DNA of 10,963 nucleotides from an uncultured Burkholderiales bacterium (GTDB taxonomy: Bacteria > Pseudomonadota > Gammaproteobacteria > Burkholderiales > Burkholderiaceae_E), in NCBI GenBank assembly GCA_903898725.1, contig CAIUGQ010000078.1, positions 1-10,963 of the forward strand, in the 5' to 3' direction. The first letter of the stretch is position 1; each line of letters begins with the position of its first letter. The notes beneath the pieces were generated by a model. The model was given only the letters and a program-made list of their open reading frames with translations. It had not been told where the DNA came from and did no database searches. Below, one piece after another: positions 1 to 6,506 of the stretch. Both the position numbers and the translations under genes were made by a program.

Positions 1-18
1 ATAGTTGAGGGCTTCTCA

Positions 19-94
<76 letters not shown>

Positions 95-103
95 AGATCC
101 ATA

Positions 104-137
104 CAAAAAGGCCAGGGCACCGTCCCTGGCCTTTTTG
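104..137 (+). terminator. Rho-independent terminator after tRNA-Ala
   Basis: A perfect 14-bp stem pairs 104-117 (CAAAAAGGCCAGGG) with 124-137 (CCCTGGCCTTTTTG) around a 6-nt loop, CACCGT. The A-tract on the left arm and T-tract on the right arm give the form of a bidirectional intrinsic terminator. It starts 9 nt after the tRNA 3' end, so it most likely ends the tRNA transcript. It also lies just before the ribosome binding site of the downstream crotonase gene. Confidence 0.92.
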
Positions 138-142
138 CATCC

Positions 143-148
143 AGGGAG
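143..148 (+). promoter_or_regulatory. Shine-Dalgarno for the crotonase gene
   Basis: AGGGAG lies 7 nt before the ATG at 156. It favours that ATG over an in-frame TTG at 135, which falls inside the terminator stem. Confidence 0.75.
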
Positions 149-155
149 CGCGACC

Positions 156-1031
156 ATGAGCTACACCACCCTAGGCTGGCAGATCGACGACCGTGTCCTG
201 ACGCTGACGCTGAACCGTCCGGAGCAGTTGAACGCCTTCACCGTGACCATGGCCGACGAGTTGGTCGACGCCTACCGGCGGGCGAGCGCGGACGACGCCA
301 TCGGCGCCGTCGTGGTCACCGGCGCGGGCCGGGCCTTCTGCGCGGGTATGGACCTGTCGGTCGGCGGCAACGTCTTCGGCCTCGACGAGTCGCTCGATCC
401 GAGCCTCGATGCCCTGCGCGCGGGCTGGGACGATCCGGCGATCGTCGCGGGGGTGCGCGACACCGGCGGGCGCGTGTCGCTCGCGGTCTACGAGTGCGCC
501 AAGCCCGTGATCGGCGCGATCAACGGGGCGGCCGTCGGCATCGGGGCGACGATGACGCTGCCGATGGACATCCGGCTCGCGTCGGACCGGGCCCGGATCG
601 GCTTCGTGTTCGGCCGGATCGGCGTGGTGCCCGAGGCGTGCTCGACCTGGTTCCTGCCGAAGCTGGTCGGCCTGCCGCAGGCGCTCGACTGGGTCTACTC
701 GGCCGACATCCTGACGGCCGATCAGGCGATGGCGGGCGGCCTGCTCAAGGCGGTGGTGCCGCACGACCAGCTGCTCGCCGAGGCGCATGCGCTCGCCCGC
801 CGCTACATCGATCGGCGCAGCCCGGTGTCGATCGCGCTGATGCGCCAGATGCTGATGCGCAACCCGGCGCTGCCGCATCCGTCCGAGGCGCACGCGATCG
901 AGTCGCTCGCGATGCTGCACACCAGCCGCAACGATGGCCGGGAAGGCGTGGCCTCGTTCGTCGCCAAGCGCCCGGCGCAGTTCGAGGGCCGGGTGTCCGA
1001 CGGGATGCCGTCGTTCTATCCGTGGTGGTGA
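156..1031 (+). CDS. Enoyl-CoA hydratase/isomerase (crotonase fold)
   Basis: A 291-aa cytoplasmic protein, a normal length for the crotonase superfamily, which acts on acyl-CoA thioesters (hydration, double-bond isomerisation and related reactions). The N-terminal strand with LNRPEQLNAF, the oxyanion-hole motif FCAGMDL (61-67) and the second oxyanion segment NGAAVGIG (123-130) are all present. The two catalytic Glu of classical hydratases (rat E144 and E164) appear to be replaced by Thr132 and Phe152. Instead, a Glu sits at 160 in PEACSTWFLP, the place used by delta3,delta2-enoyl-CoA isomerases such as yeast Eci1 and human ECI2. Isomerase-like chemistry is therefore at least as likely as hydration; this alignment is by eye. 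The ATG at 156 was chosen for its Shine-Dalgarno. The GMC oxidoreductase follows 155 bp downstream on the same strand. The substrate is unknown. Confidence 0.93.
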   Translation: MSYTTLGWQIDDRVLTLTLNRPEQLNAFTVTMADELVDAYRRASADDAIGAVVVTGAGRAFCAGMDLSVGGNVFGLDESLDPSLDALRAGWDDPAIVAGVRDTGGRVSLAVYECAKPVIGAINGAAVGIGATMTLPMDIRLASDRARIGFVFGRIGVVPEACSTWFLPKLVGLPQALDWVYSADILTADQAMAGGLLKAVVPHDQLLAEAHALARRYIDRRSPVSIALMRQMLMRNPALPHPSEAHAIESLAMLHTSRNDGREGVASFVAKRPAQFEGRVSDGMPSFYPWW

Positions 1032-1049
1032 GGCGTCCCTGAGCCTAGC

Positions 1050-1078
1050 CGCCGGCCGTCTCTGAAGCCAGGCCGGCG
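1050..1078 (+). terminator. GC-rich hairpin after the crotonase gene (possible terminator)
   Basis: An 8-bp perfect inverted repeat, CGCCGGCC (1050-1057) with GGCCGGCG (1071-1078), encloses a 13-nt loop. It begins 18 nt after the crotonase stop codon. There is no T-tract, so it would be a weak or factor-assisted terminator, or simply an mRNA 3'-end stabiliser. In GC-rich DNA such repeats also arise by chance. Confidence 0.35.
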
Positions 1079-1112
1079 ACCGGTCGCTCGGGTCCACCGC
1101 TCGACGCGGGCG

Positions 1113-1142
1113 CCGCAGGCCGCCCACGCGGCCGTGCTGCGG
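1113..1142 (+). other. Bulged hairpin upstream of the GMC gene
   Basis: CCGCAG-GCCGC (1113-1123) pairs with GCGGC (1128-1132) and CTGCGG (1137-1142). This gives 11 bp with a 4-nt loop (CCAC) and a 4-nt bulge (CGTG). It ends 44 nt before the preferred GMC start codon. It could be a leader structure or an operator-like element. No known regulator motif is recognised and no promoter is clear nearby. Confidence 0.3.
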
Positions 1143-1186
1143 CGATGCACCGTGCGTCGCTGCAGCGGATCGGGTACAAACGCGGG

Positions 1187-2839
1187 ATGGACACCTCCAC
1201 CACCACCCCCTCGCGCTTCGACTACGTCATCATCGGCGCCGGCTCCGCCGGCTGCGTGCTGGCCGCCCGCCTCTCCGAGGATCCGACGGTCACGGTCGCG
1301 CTGCTCGAGGCCGGCCCGCCCGACGCGAGCGTGCTGATCCACTGCCCCGCCGGACTGGCGCTGCTGGCCAAGACCGGCCAGGCGAACTGGGCGTACGACA
1401 CGGTGCCGCAGGCCGGGCTGGGCGGGCGCCGCGGCTACCAGCCGCGCGGCAAGGTCCTCGGCGGCTCGAGCTCGGTCAACGCGATGATCTACGCGCGCGG
1501 CGTGCCGGCCGACTACGACCACTGGGCCTCGCTCGGCAACCCCGGCTGGGGCTGGGACGACGTGCTGCCGCTGTTCAGGCGGGCCGAGCACAACGAGCGC
1601 GGCGCCGACGCGCTGCACGGCACCGGCGGGCCGCTCAATGTCGCCGACCTGCGCTCGCCCAACCCGTTCGCGCGCGCGTTCATCGAGGCCGGCGTGCAGG
1701 CCGGCCTGCCCGAGAACCCCGACTTCAACGGCCCGTCGCAGGAAGGCGTGGGCTGGTACCAGGTCACCCACCGCAACGGCGAGCGCTTCAGCGCCGCGAA
1801 GGGCTACCTGACGCCTGCGCTGGCGCGCCCCAACCTGAAGGTGATCACCGGCGCGCAGGCCACGCGGCTGCTGCTCGACGGGCGGCGTGCCACCGGCGTC
1901 GAGTACCGCCTCGCCGACGGCTCGAGCGTGCGGGCGCTCGCGCACCGCGAGGTGCTGCTGTCCTCGGGGGCGTTCGGCTCGCCGCAGCTGCTGATGCTGT
2001 CGGGCATCGGCCCGGGGGCGCACCTGCGCGAGCACGGCATCCCGGTGGTCCACGACCTGCGCGGCGTCGGACAGGCGCTGCACGACCATCCGGACGTGGT
2101 GCAGGTGGTGAACGCGCCGGGCCGCACCGACCTGTTCGGCCTGTCGGTCGCGGGCGTCGGCCGACTGCTGCGCGGCGTGTTCGAGTGGCGCGAGAAGCGC
2201 ACCGGGCCGCTGACCACAAACTTCGCCGAGGCCGGCGCGTTCCTGCGCTCGCGGCCGGAGGAGACACTGCCCGACCTGCAGCTGCACTTCGTCATCGGCA
2301 AGCTGGTCGACCACGGGCGCAAGACGGTGTTCGGCCACGGCTACTCGTGCCATGTCTGCCTGCTGCGCCCGAAGAGCCGCGGCAGCGTGCGGCTGGCGAG
2401 CGCCGACCCGATGGCCGCGCCGGCGATCGACCCGGCCTTCCTCGCCGAGCGCGAGGACGTCGACGCGATGGTCCGCGGCTTCCGGCTGATGCGCGACATC
2501 CTCGGGCAGCCCGCGCTCGCGGCCTTCGGTGGCGTCGAGCTGCCGGCCTCCGCCGGTGCGCGCAGCGACGCGCAGATCGAGGCGTTCCTGCGGGAACGTG
2601 CCGACACGATCTACCACCCGGTGGGCAGCTGCGCGATGGGGCCGGGGCCGGACGCGGTCGTCGACGCCTCGCTGCGCGTGCACGGCATCGAGGCGCTGCG
2701 GGTCGTCGACGCGTCGGTGATGCCGCGCATCGTCGGCGGCAACACCAATGCGCCGACGATCATGATCGCGGAGAAGGCGGTCGACCTGATCCGCGCGCAG
2801 GCGCGGGCGGGGCAGGGAGTGGCGGCGATCGCGGCCTGA
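1187..2839 (+). CDS. GMC-family FAD-dependent oxidoreductase (choline/alcohol dehydrogenase-like)
   Basis: A 550-aa flavoprotein expected to oxidise a primary alcohol to the aldehyde and pass electrons to a membrane acceptor or quinone. BetA and AlkJ are relatives of similar length. The N-terminal Rossmann motif GAGSAG (17-22) binds FAD. GMC signature 1 is around residues 92-105 (GGSSSVNAMIYARG) and signature 2 around 261-276 (GAFGSPQLLMLSGIGP). The C-terminal catalytic pair is His477 in YHPVGSCAMG and Asn521 in GGNTNAPT. Their 44-residue spacing equals that of choline oxidase H466/N510 as I recall it. The ATG at 1187 is preferred because the FAD motif then begins at the usual distance. An in-frame ATG at 1145 would add 14 residues; neither has a good Shine-Dalgarno. 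No signal peptide or membrane helix is seen. No betaine genes lie nearby, so choline as substrate is not supported. Confidence 0.93.
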   Translation: MDTSTTTPSRFDYVIIGAGSAGCVLAARLSEDPTVTVALLEAGPPDASVLIHCPAGLALLAKTGQANWAYDTVPQAGLGGRRGYQPRGKVLGGSSSVNAMIYARGVPADYDHWASLGNPGWGWDDVLPLFRRAEHNERGADALHGTGGPLNVADLRSPNPFARAFIEAGVQAGLPENPDFNGPSQEGVGWYQVTHRNGERFSAAKGYLTPALARPNLKVITGAQATRLLLDGRRATGVEYRLADGSSVRALAHREVLLSSGAFGSPQLLMLSGIGPGAHLREHGIPVVHDLRGVGQALHDHPDVVQVVNAPGRTDLFGLSVAGVGRLLRGVFEWREKRTGPLTTNFAEAGAFLRSRPEETLPDLQLHFVIGKLVDHGRKTVFGHGYSCHVCLLRPKSRGSVRLASADPMAAPAIDPAFLAEREDVDAMVRGFRLMRDILGQPALAAFGGVELPASAGARSDAQIEAFLRERADTIYHPVGSCAMGPGPDAVVDASLRVHGIEALRVVDASVMPRIVGGNTNAPTIMIAEKAVDLIRAQARAGQGVAAIAA

Positions 2840-2850
2840 GCGCGGCCCTG

Positions 2851-2906
2851 CCGACGGCACGATCACACTGCGGCCCGGCCGACGGCGCGATCACCTCGCG
2901 AGCCGG
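2851..2906. repeat. Two tandem 28-bp repeats between convergent genes
   Basis: Unit 1 (2851-2878) and unit 2 (2879-2906) start CCGACGGC and end CCGG. They match at 22 of 28 positions by eye; the conserved left half reads CCGACGGCRCGATCAC. They fill about half of the 106-bp gap between the ends of the GMC gene and the CitE-like gene. No T-tract terminator is visible there. The role is unknown; replication slippage is the simplest origin. Confidence 0.7.
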
Positions 2907-2945
2907 GTGCCTGCGGTTGGCGCGTGCGGACCGGCGCCGATCCGC

Positions 2946-3857
2946 TCAGGCGGCGCGAGCGGTCTTCGCGTCGATCGCCTGCTGGCGGCGCAGCACGGTG
3001 CGCGCGCGCTCGACGATCGGCAGGTCGACCATCCGCCCCTTCCACTCGAAGGCCGCGCGGCCCGCACCGACCTCGCGCTCGAAGGCCTCGAGCATCTCGC
3101 GCGCGGCGACGACCTCGGCCGGGTCGGGCGCGAAGCACGTGTTGCAGATCACCACCTGCGAGGGGTGGATGCAGAAGGCGCCCTCGAAGCCGAGTCGGCG
3201 CGCGCGCACGATCCGCGCGCGGAACGCGTCGGGGTCGCGGTAGTCGGCCACCGAGCCGATGAAGCCGATCGGCAGCACGCCGGCGCGCCGGGCGGCGCGC
3301 ACGTTCTGCACGTTGGGCACGTACATCGCATCGTCGTCGACGGTCGAGCCGAGCGACGCCGCGAGGTCCTCGCCACCGATGATCTGGCCGACCACGCGCG
3401 AGTGGGCGGCGGCGATGTCGTCGAGCTGCGCGAGGCCCTGCGCGTCCTCGATCATGGTGATGATCCGCGTGTGCCCGACGGGCAGGCCGCGCTCGCGCTC
3501 GAGCCCGGCGAGCACCTCGGCCAGCTCGCGCACGAACGAGGCATCGGGCACCTTCGGCATCGCGATCGCCTTCACCGAGCCGCGCACGGTGGCCTCGAGG
3601 TCGCGGACCAGCATCCGCCAGGGCCGGTTCACGCGGACCGTGACGTCGCGCCCTGCGGCGGCGAAGCGGTCCGCGATTGCGGCGACGCGCGCCCGCGCCT
3701 CGTCCTTCTGCGCGGGGCCCACGCTGTCCTCGAGGTCGATCTGCAGCGCGTCGGCAGGGCCCTTGAGCGCGCTCTCGACGAACCGGTCGCTGACTGCGGG
3801 CACGAACAGGATCGAGCGCCAGACCGGCAGCTCGCGGACATCGGTGGAGACGTGCAC
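2946..3857 (-). CDS. CitE-like acyl-CoA lyase (HpcH/HpaI aldolase family)
   Basis: A 303-aa TIM-barrel enzyme of the citrate lyase beta-subunit/malyl-CoA lyase family, which cleaves or condenses beta-hydroxyacyl-CoA esters with Mg2+. Family marks in order are RSILFVPA (14-21), DLEDSV (41-46), the substrate-binding arginine in TVRVNRP (Arg75), MIEDAQG with Glu137, GGEDLAASLG with Asp164 (the two expected Mg2+ ligands), and IHPSQV (230-235). The start is GTG at 3857 with GAGGA 8 nt upstream. The gene follows the CoA-transferase by 17 bp, so the two are almost certainly co-transcribed and act in sequence: CoA activation, then C-C cleavage. It is a standalone lyase, without citrate lyase alpha or gamma subunits. 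Citramalyl-CoA or malyl-CoA are plausible substrates by analogy with itaconate or 3-hydroxypropionate pathways; the substrate is not determined here. Confidence 0.92.
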   Translation of the reverse strand: MHVSTDVRELPVWRSILFVPAVSDRFVESALKGPADALQIDLEDSVGPAQKDEARARVAAIADRFAAAGRDVTVRVNRPWRMLVRDLEATVRGSVKAIAMPKVPDASFVRELAEVLAGLERERGLPVGHTRIITMIEDAQGLAQLDDIAAAHSRVVGQIIGGEDLAASLGSTVDDDAMYVPNVQNVRAARRAGVLPIGFIGSVADYRDPDAFRARIVRARRLGFEGAFCIHPSQVVICNTCFAPDPAEVVAAREMLEAFEREVGAGRAAFEWKGRMVDLPIVERARTVLRRQQAIDAKTARAA

Positions 3858-3865
3858 GGAGGGTG

Positions 3866-3870
3866 TCCTC
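3866..3870 (-). promoter_or_regulatory. Shine-Dalgarno for the CitE-like gene
   Basis: GAGGA on the minus strand lies 8 nt before the GTG start at 3857, in the 17-bp gap after the CoA-transferase stop. It supports the GTG as the true start. Confidence 0.65.
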
Positions 3871-3874
3871 GGGG

Positions 3875-5041
3875 TCAGGGCAGGCGGGCGAGCTCGGCGA
3901 GGATCTCGTCGGTGTGCTCGCCGAGCTCGGGGGCGGGACGGCGGAATCCGCCGGGGCTCGCGCCCAGGCGCGGCACGACGTTGTGCATCGGGATCGAGCC
4001 GAGCTCGCGGTCCTCGACCTCCACGATCGCCTCGCGACCGAGGGTGTACGGATGCTCCAGCAGCTCGGCCATGTTGCAGACGGGCCCGACGGTGACCCCC
4101 GCGGCCTCGAAGAGCGCGAGGTTCTCGGCCGTGTCGCGCTCGCCGATGAAGCCGCCGATGATCGCGTCGAGCGCATCGCGGTTCGCGACGCGGGCGGTGT
4201 TGTCGACGAAGCGCGCATCGGCCTTGAGTTCGGGCCGGCCGAGGGTGTCGAAGATCCGCATCGCCATCGACTGCATCGAGCCCGACAGCGCGACGAAGCC
4301 GCCATCGCGGCAGCGGTAGACGTTGCGCGGCGCGGCATGCGTCGACTGGTTGCCGGCGCGCATCGTCGCCTCGCCGGTCAGCCGGGTCTTGGCCGCCTCG
4401 GAGGCGATGGTGGAGAAGATCGGCTCGAACAGCGACAGGTCGATCACCTGGCCGCGGCCCTCGCGCTCGGCCACGCGCAGCGCGGTCATCGTCGCGAAGG
4501 CGCCCTGCATGCCGGCGATCATGTCGGCGAGCGCCAGTGGCGGCAGCGCGGGCGGGCGGTCGGGGAAGCCATTGAGGTGCGCGAAGCCGCTCATCGCCTC
4601 CACCAGCGTGCCGAAGCCCGGCTTGTGCGCGTAAGGACCGGTCTGGCCCCAGCCGGAGATCCGCACGATCACCAGCGCCGGGTTGGCGGCGAGCAGGTCG
4701 GCGGGCACCAGGCCCATCTTCTCGAGTCCGCCGGGCACGAAGTTCTCGACCATCACCTGGGCGTGCGCGAGCAGCTTGCGCAGCGTCGCGAGGCCCGCGT
4801 CGCTGCGCAGGTCGAGGGTCATCGAGCGCTTGTTGCGGCCGTAGACCTTCCAGTAGATCGGCTGGCCGGCCTCCGACCAGCGACGCAGGTCGTCGCCCTC
4901 GCCGGGGCGCTCGACCTTGATCACGTCGGCGCCGAAGTCGGCGAGCTGCAGCGTCAGCATGTTGCCGGCGACGAGCCGGGACAGGTCGATGACGCGGATG
5001 CCGTCGAGCGGGCCGCGGGCGGTGGGGTCGAAGCGGATCAT
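3875..5041 (-). CDS. Class III CoA-transferase (CaiB/BaiF/Frc family)
   Basis: A 388-aa cytoplasmic enzyme that moves CoA from a donor thioester such as succinyl-CoA to a free carboxylic acid. The length fits the family (about 380-430). The N-terminal part reads PLDGIRVIDLSRLVAG and is followed by LQLADFGADVIKVERP. The middle has YGRNKRSMTLDL and the ENF-PG segment. Asp173 in LADMIAGMQGAFA corresponds to the catalytic Asp169 of formyl-CoA transferase. Fold residues such as GQVIDLSLFEP and the C-terminal EHTDEIL are also present. The CitE-like lyase follows by 17 bp; this pairing recalls the Pseudomonas itaconate genes (CoA-transferase plus citramalyl-CoA lyase) and succinyl-CoA:malate CoA-transferase systems. 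The ATG at 5041 has no clear Shine-Dalgarno. A TATGAT hexamer lies just upstream but without a -35 partner. The acid substrate is unknown. Confidence 0.94.
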   Translation of the reverse strand: MIRFDPTARGPLDGIRVIDLSRLVAGNMLTLQLADFGADVIKVERPGEGDDLRRWSEAGQPIYWKVYGRNKRSMTLDLRSDAGLATLRKLLAHAQVMVENFVPGGLEKMGLVPADLLAANPALVIVRISGWGQTGPYAHKPGFGTLVEAMSGFAHLNGFPDRPPALPPLALADMIAGMQGAFATMTALRVAEREGRGQVIDLSLFEPIFSTIASEAAKTRLTGEATMRAGNQSTHAAPRNVYRCRDGGFVALSGSMQSMAMRIFDTLGRPELKADARFVDNTARVANRDALDAIIGGFIGERDTAENLALFEAAGVTVGPVCNMAELLEHPYTLGREAIVEVEDRELGSIPMHNVVPRLGASPGGFRRPAPELGEHTDEILAELARLP

Positions 5042-5124
5042 GGCGCGGCGATCATACGCCGCGTGCCGGCGGGGCCGGAGCGACGTGGTTCCGTTCGATC
5101 GGGCCGCCGACCCCGGGGGCCGCG

Positions 5125-5187
5125 GGTCGCGCGGCGGAAGGCTGAGTTCGCGCGGCGGAAGGCGGAGGTCGCGCGGCGGGAAGCGCT
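5125..5187. repeat. Three tandem 21-bp repeats at the M16 gene's 3' end
   Basis: Units lie at 5125-5145, 5146-5166 and 5167-5187 and share the core TCGCGCGGCGG. Units 1 and 2 match at 19 of 21 positions; unit 3 is more diverged (16 of 21). The third unit ends on the first base of the M16 stop codon, so the array lies immediately downstream of that gene on the minus strand. It fills almost half of the 145-bp gap before the CoA-transferase. The array has no T-tract. The period is a multiple of three and all frames on the minus strand stay open through it. Confidence 0.85.
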
Positions 5188-6506
5188 CAGGCCGCCGTGC
5201 CCAGGCGCCTGCGGACCGCCTCGTGGTGATCGCCGCGTCCGGCGCGTCCGACCAGCACCAGCGTCGGCGTGCGAGAGAGCAGGTCGCGCGCGGCCGCCAC
5301 CAGTGCGTCCTCGCCGATCGACATCGTGGTGGCGATGCGCTCGTCGGGCGACAGCACGCGGCCGTGGACCAGCAGGTCGCGGGCGATGGTCTCGGCCAGC
5401 TCCATCGGCCGCTCGAGGCTGCGTGCGAGGTGGGTGGCCTGCTGGTTGCGGGTGCGCTCGAGGTCTTCGGGCGCGATGCGCCGGGTGAGCGCCGACAGCT
5501 CGTCGCAGACGACGTCGAAGAACACGCGCAGGTTGCGCGGCGCGACGCCGGCGGTCACCTGCAGGGTGCCGCAGTCGTCGTGGCCCTCGGTCCAGGCGTC
5601 GATCTGGTAGGCCAGGCCGCGCTGCTCGCGCACCGACTGGAAGAGCGGCGACGACATGCCGCCGCCGAGCAGCTCGCCGAGCAGCTCGTAGACCGGGTAG
5701 GTGGGATCGGTGCGCGCGGGCACCGGCCAGCCGAGCGCGACCGAGGTCTGCTCGTAGTCGTCGTCGACGTGGCGGTAGCCGCCCGCGTAGCGCGCGATCT
5801 CGCGCTCGACCGGCGTGCCGGCGGGCAGGTCGCCGAAGCGGCGCTCGACCTCGTCGGCGAAGCGCGCGTGGTCGACGTCGCCGGCGGCCGCGACCACCAT
5901 GTTGGCGGCGCGGTAGTGGGTGCCGAGATAGCCGAGGAAGTCGTCGCGGGTCACCCGCTTGACGAAGCGCGCGCTGCCGAGGATGGGCCGCCCGAACGAC
6001 TGCTTCGGCCAGGCCTTCAGGTCGAACTCGTCCTGGGCGATCGACTCCGGGTCGTCGGCCGCGTCGCCCAGCTCCTGCAGGATCACCTGGCGCTCGCGCT
6101 CGATCTCCTCGACCGGGAAGGTCGAGCGGCGGATCACGTCGGCCAGCACGTCGAGCGCCACCGCCATGTGCTCGGCCAGCAGCACCGTGTGGTAGGCGGT
6201 GTGGTCCTTGGCGGTGTAGGCGTTCATCGACGCGCCGACCCGCTCGATCTCGAGCGAGATGCGGCGCGCGTCGCGGGTCTCGGTGCCCTTGAACGCCATG
6301 TGCTCGAGGAAGTGCGAGATGCCGTTGAGCGCCGCCGGCTCGTCGCGCGAGCCGACCCGCACGAAGGCGCCGACCGCCGCGGTGCGAAAGCCCGGCAGCC
6401 GGACCGAGGCGATGGTGAGGCCATTGGCGAGCACGCGCGTGCGCACGTCCATCGGCGCGGGGCCGGGGGCGGTGCCGGGTCGGGGCTGTGCTCGGCCGAT
6501 GGTCAC
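5187..6506 (-). CDS. M16-family zinc peptidase (processing-peptidase-like)
   Basis: A 439-aa insulinase/mitochondrial-processing-peptidase family protein. The inverted zinc motif HFLEH is at 65-69 (H65 and H69 ligands, E68 catalytic), and the third ligand Glu145 in ILQEL lies 76 residues after H69, as in the family. The C-terminal domain carries GGGMSSPLFQSVREQRGLAY, which holds the conserved Arg/Tyr substrate-binding motif. One chain therefore has both M16 domains and looks active. No signal peptide is seen, so a cytoplasmic location is likely. The GTG start at 6506 overlaps the stop of the RraA-like gene by 4 bp (GTGA) and has a good Shine-Dalgarno (GGAAGAAGG, 7 nt away). An internal ATG at 6452 would give a start closer to typical relatives (DVRTRVLANGL) but lacks a Shine-Dalgarno. 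The substrate peptide is unknown. Confidence 0.94.
   Translation of the reverse strand: MTIGRAQPRPGTAPGPAPMDVRTRVLANGLTIASVRLPGFRTAAVGAFVRVGSRDEPAALNGISHFLEHMAFKGTETRDARRISLEIERVGASMNAYTAKDHTAYHTVLLAEHMAVALDVLADVIRRSTFPVEEIERERQVILQELGDAADDPESIAQDEFDLKAWPKQSFGRPILGSARFVKRVTRDDFLGYLGTHYRAANMVVAAAGDVDHARFADEVERRFGDLPAGTPVEREIARYAGGYRHVDDDYEQTSVALGWPVPARTDPTYPVYELLGELLGGGMSSPLFQSVREQRGLAYQIDAWTEGHDDCGTLQVTAGVAPRNLRVFFDVVCDELSALTRRIAPEDLERTRNQQATHLARSLERPMELAETIARDLLVHGRVLSPDERIATTMSIGEDALVAAARDLLSRTPTLVLVGRAGRGDHHEAVRRRLGTAA

Noticed and set aside
1016..2866. A 616-codon minus-strand frame opposite the GMC gene.
   Set aside because: Low-complexity Arg/Ala-rich product; the plus strand holds all GMC signatures.
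5051..5056. TATGAT on the minus strand as a -10 box for the CoA-transferase gene.
   Set aside because: Good -10 match, but no -35 at 16-18 nt and a transcript start would fall almost on the ATG. Not enough to call a promoter.
5125..5187. CRISPR-like array.
   Set aside because: Units are directly adjacent with no spacers; this is a simple tandem repeat.
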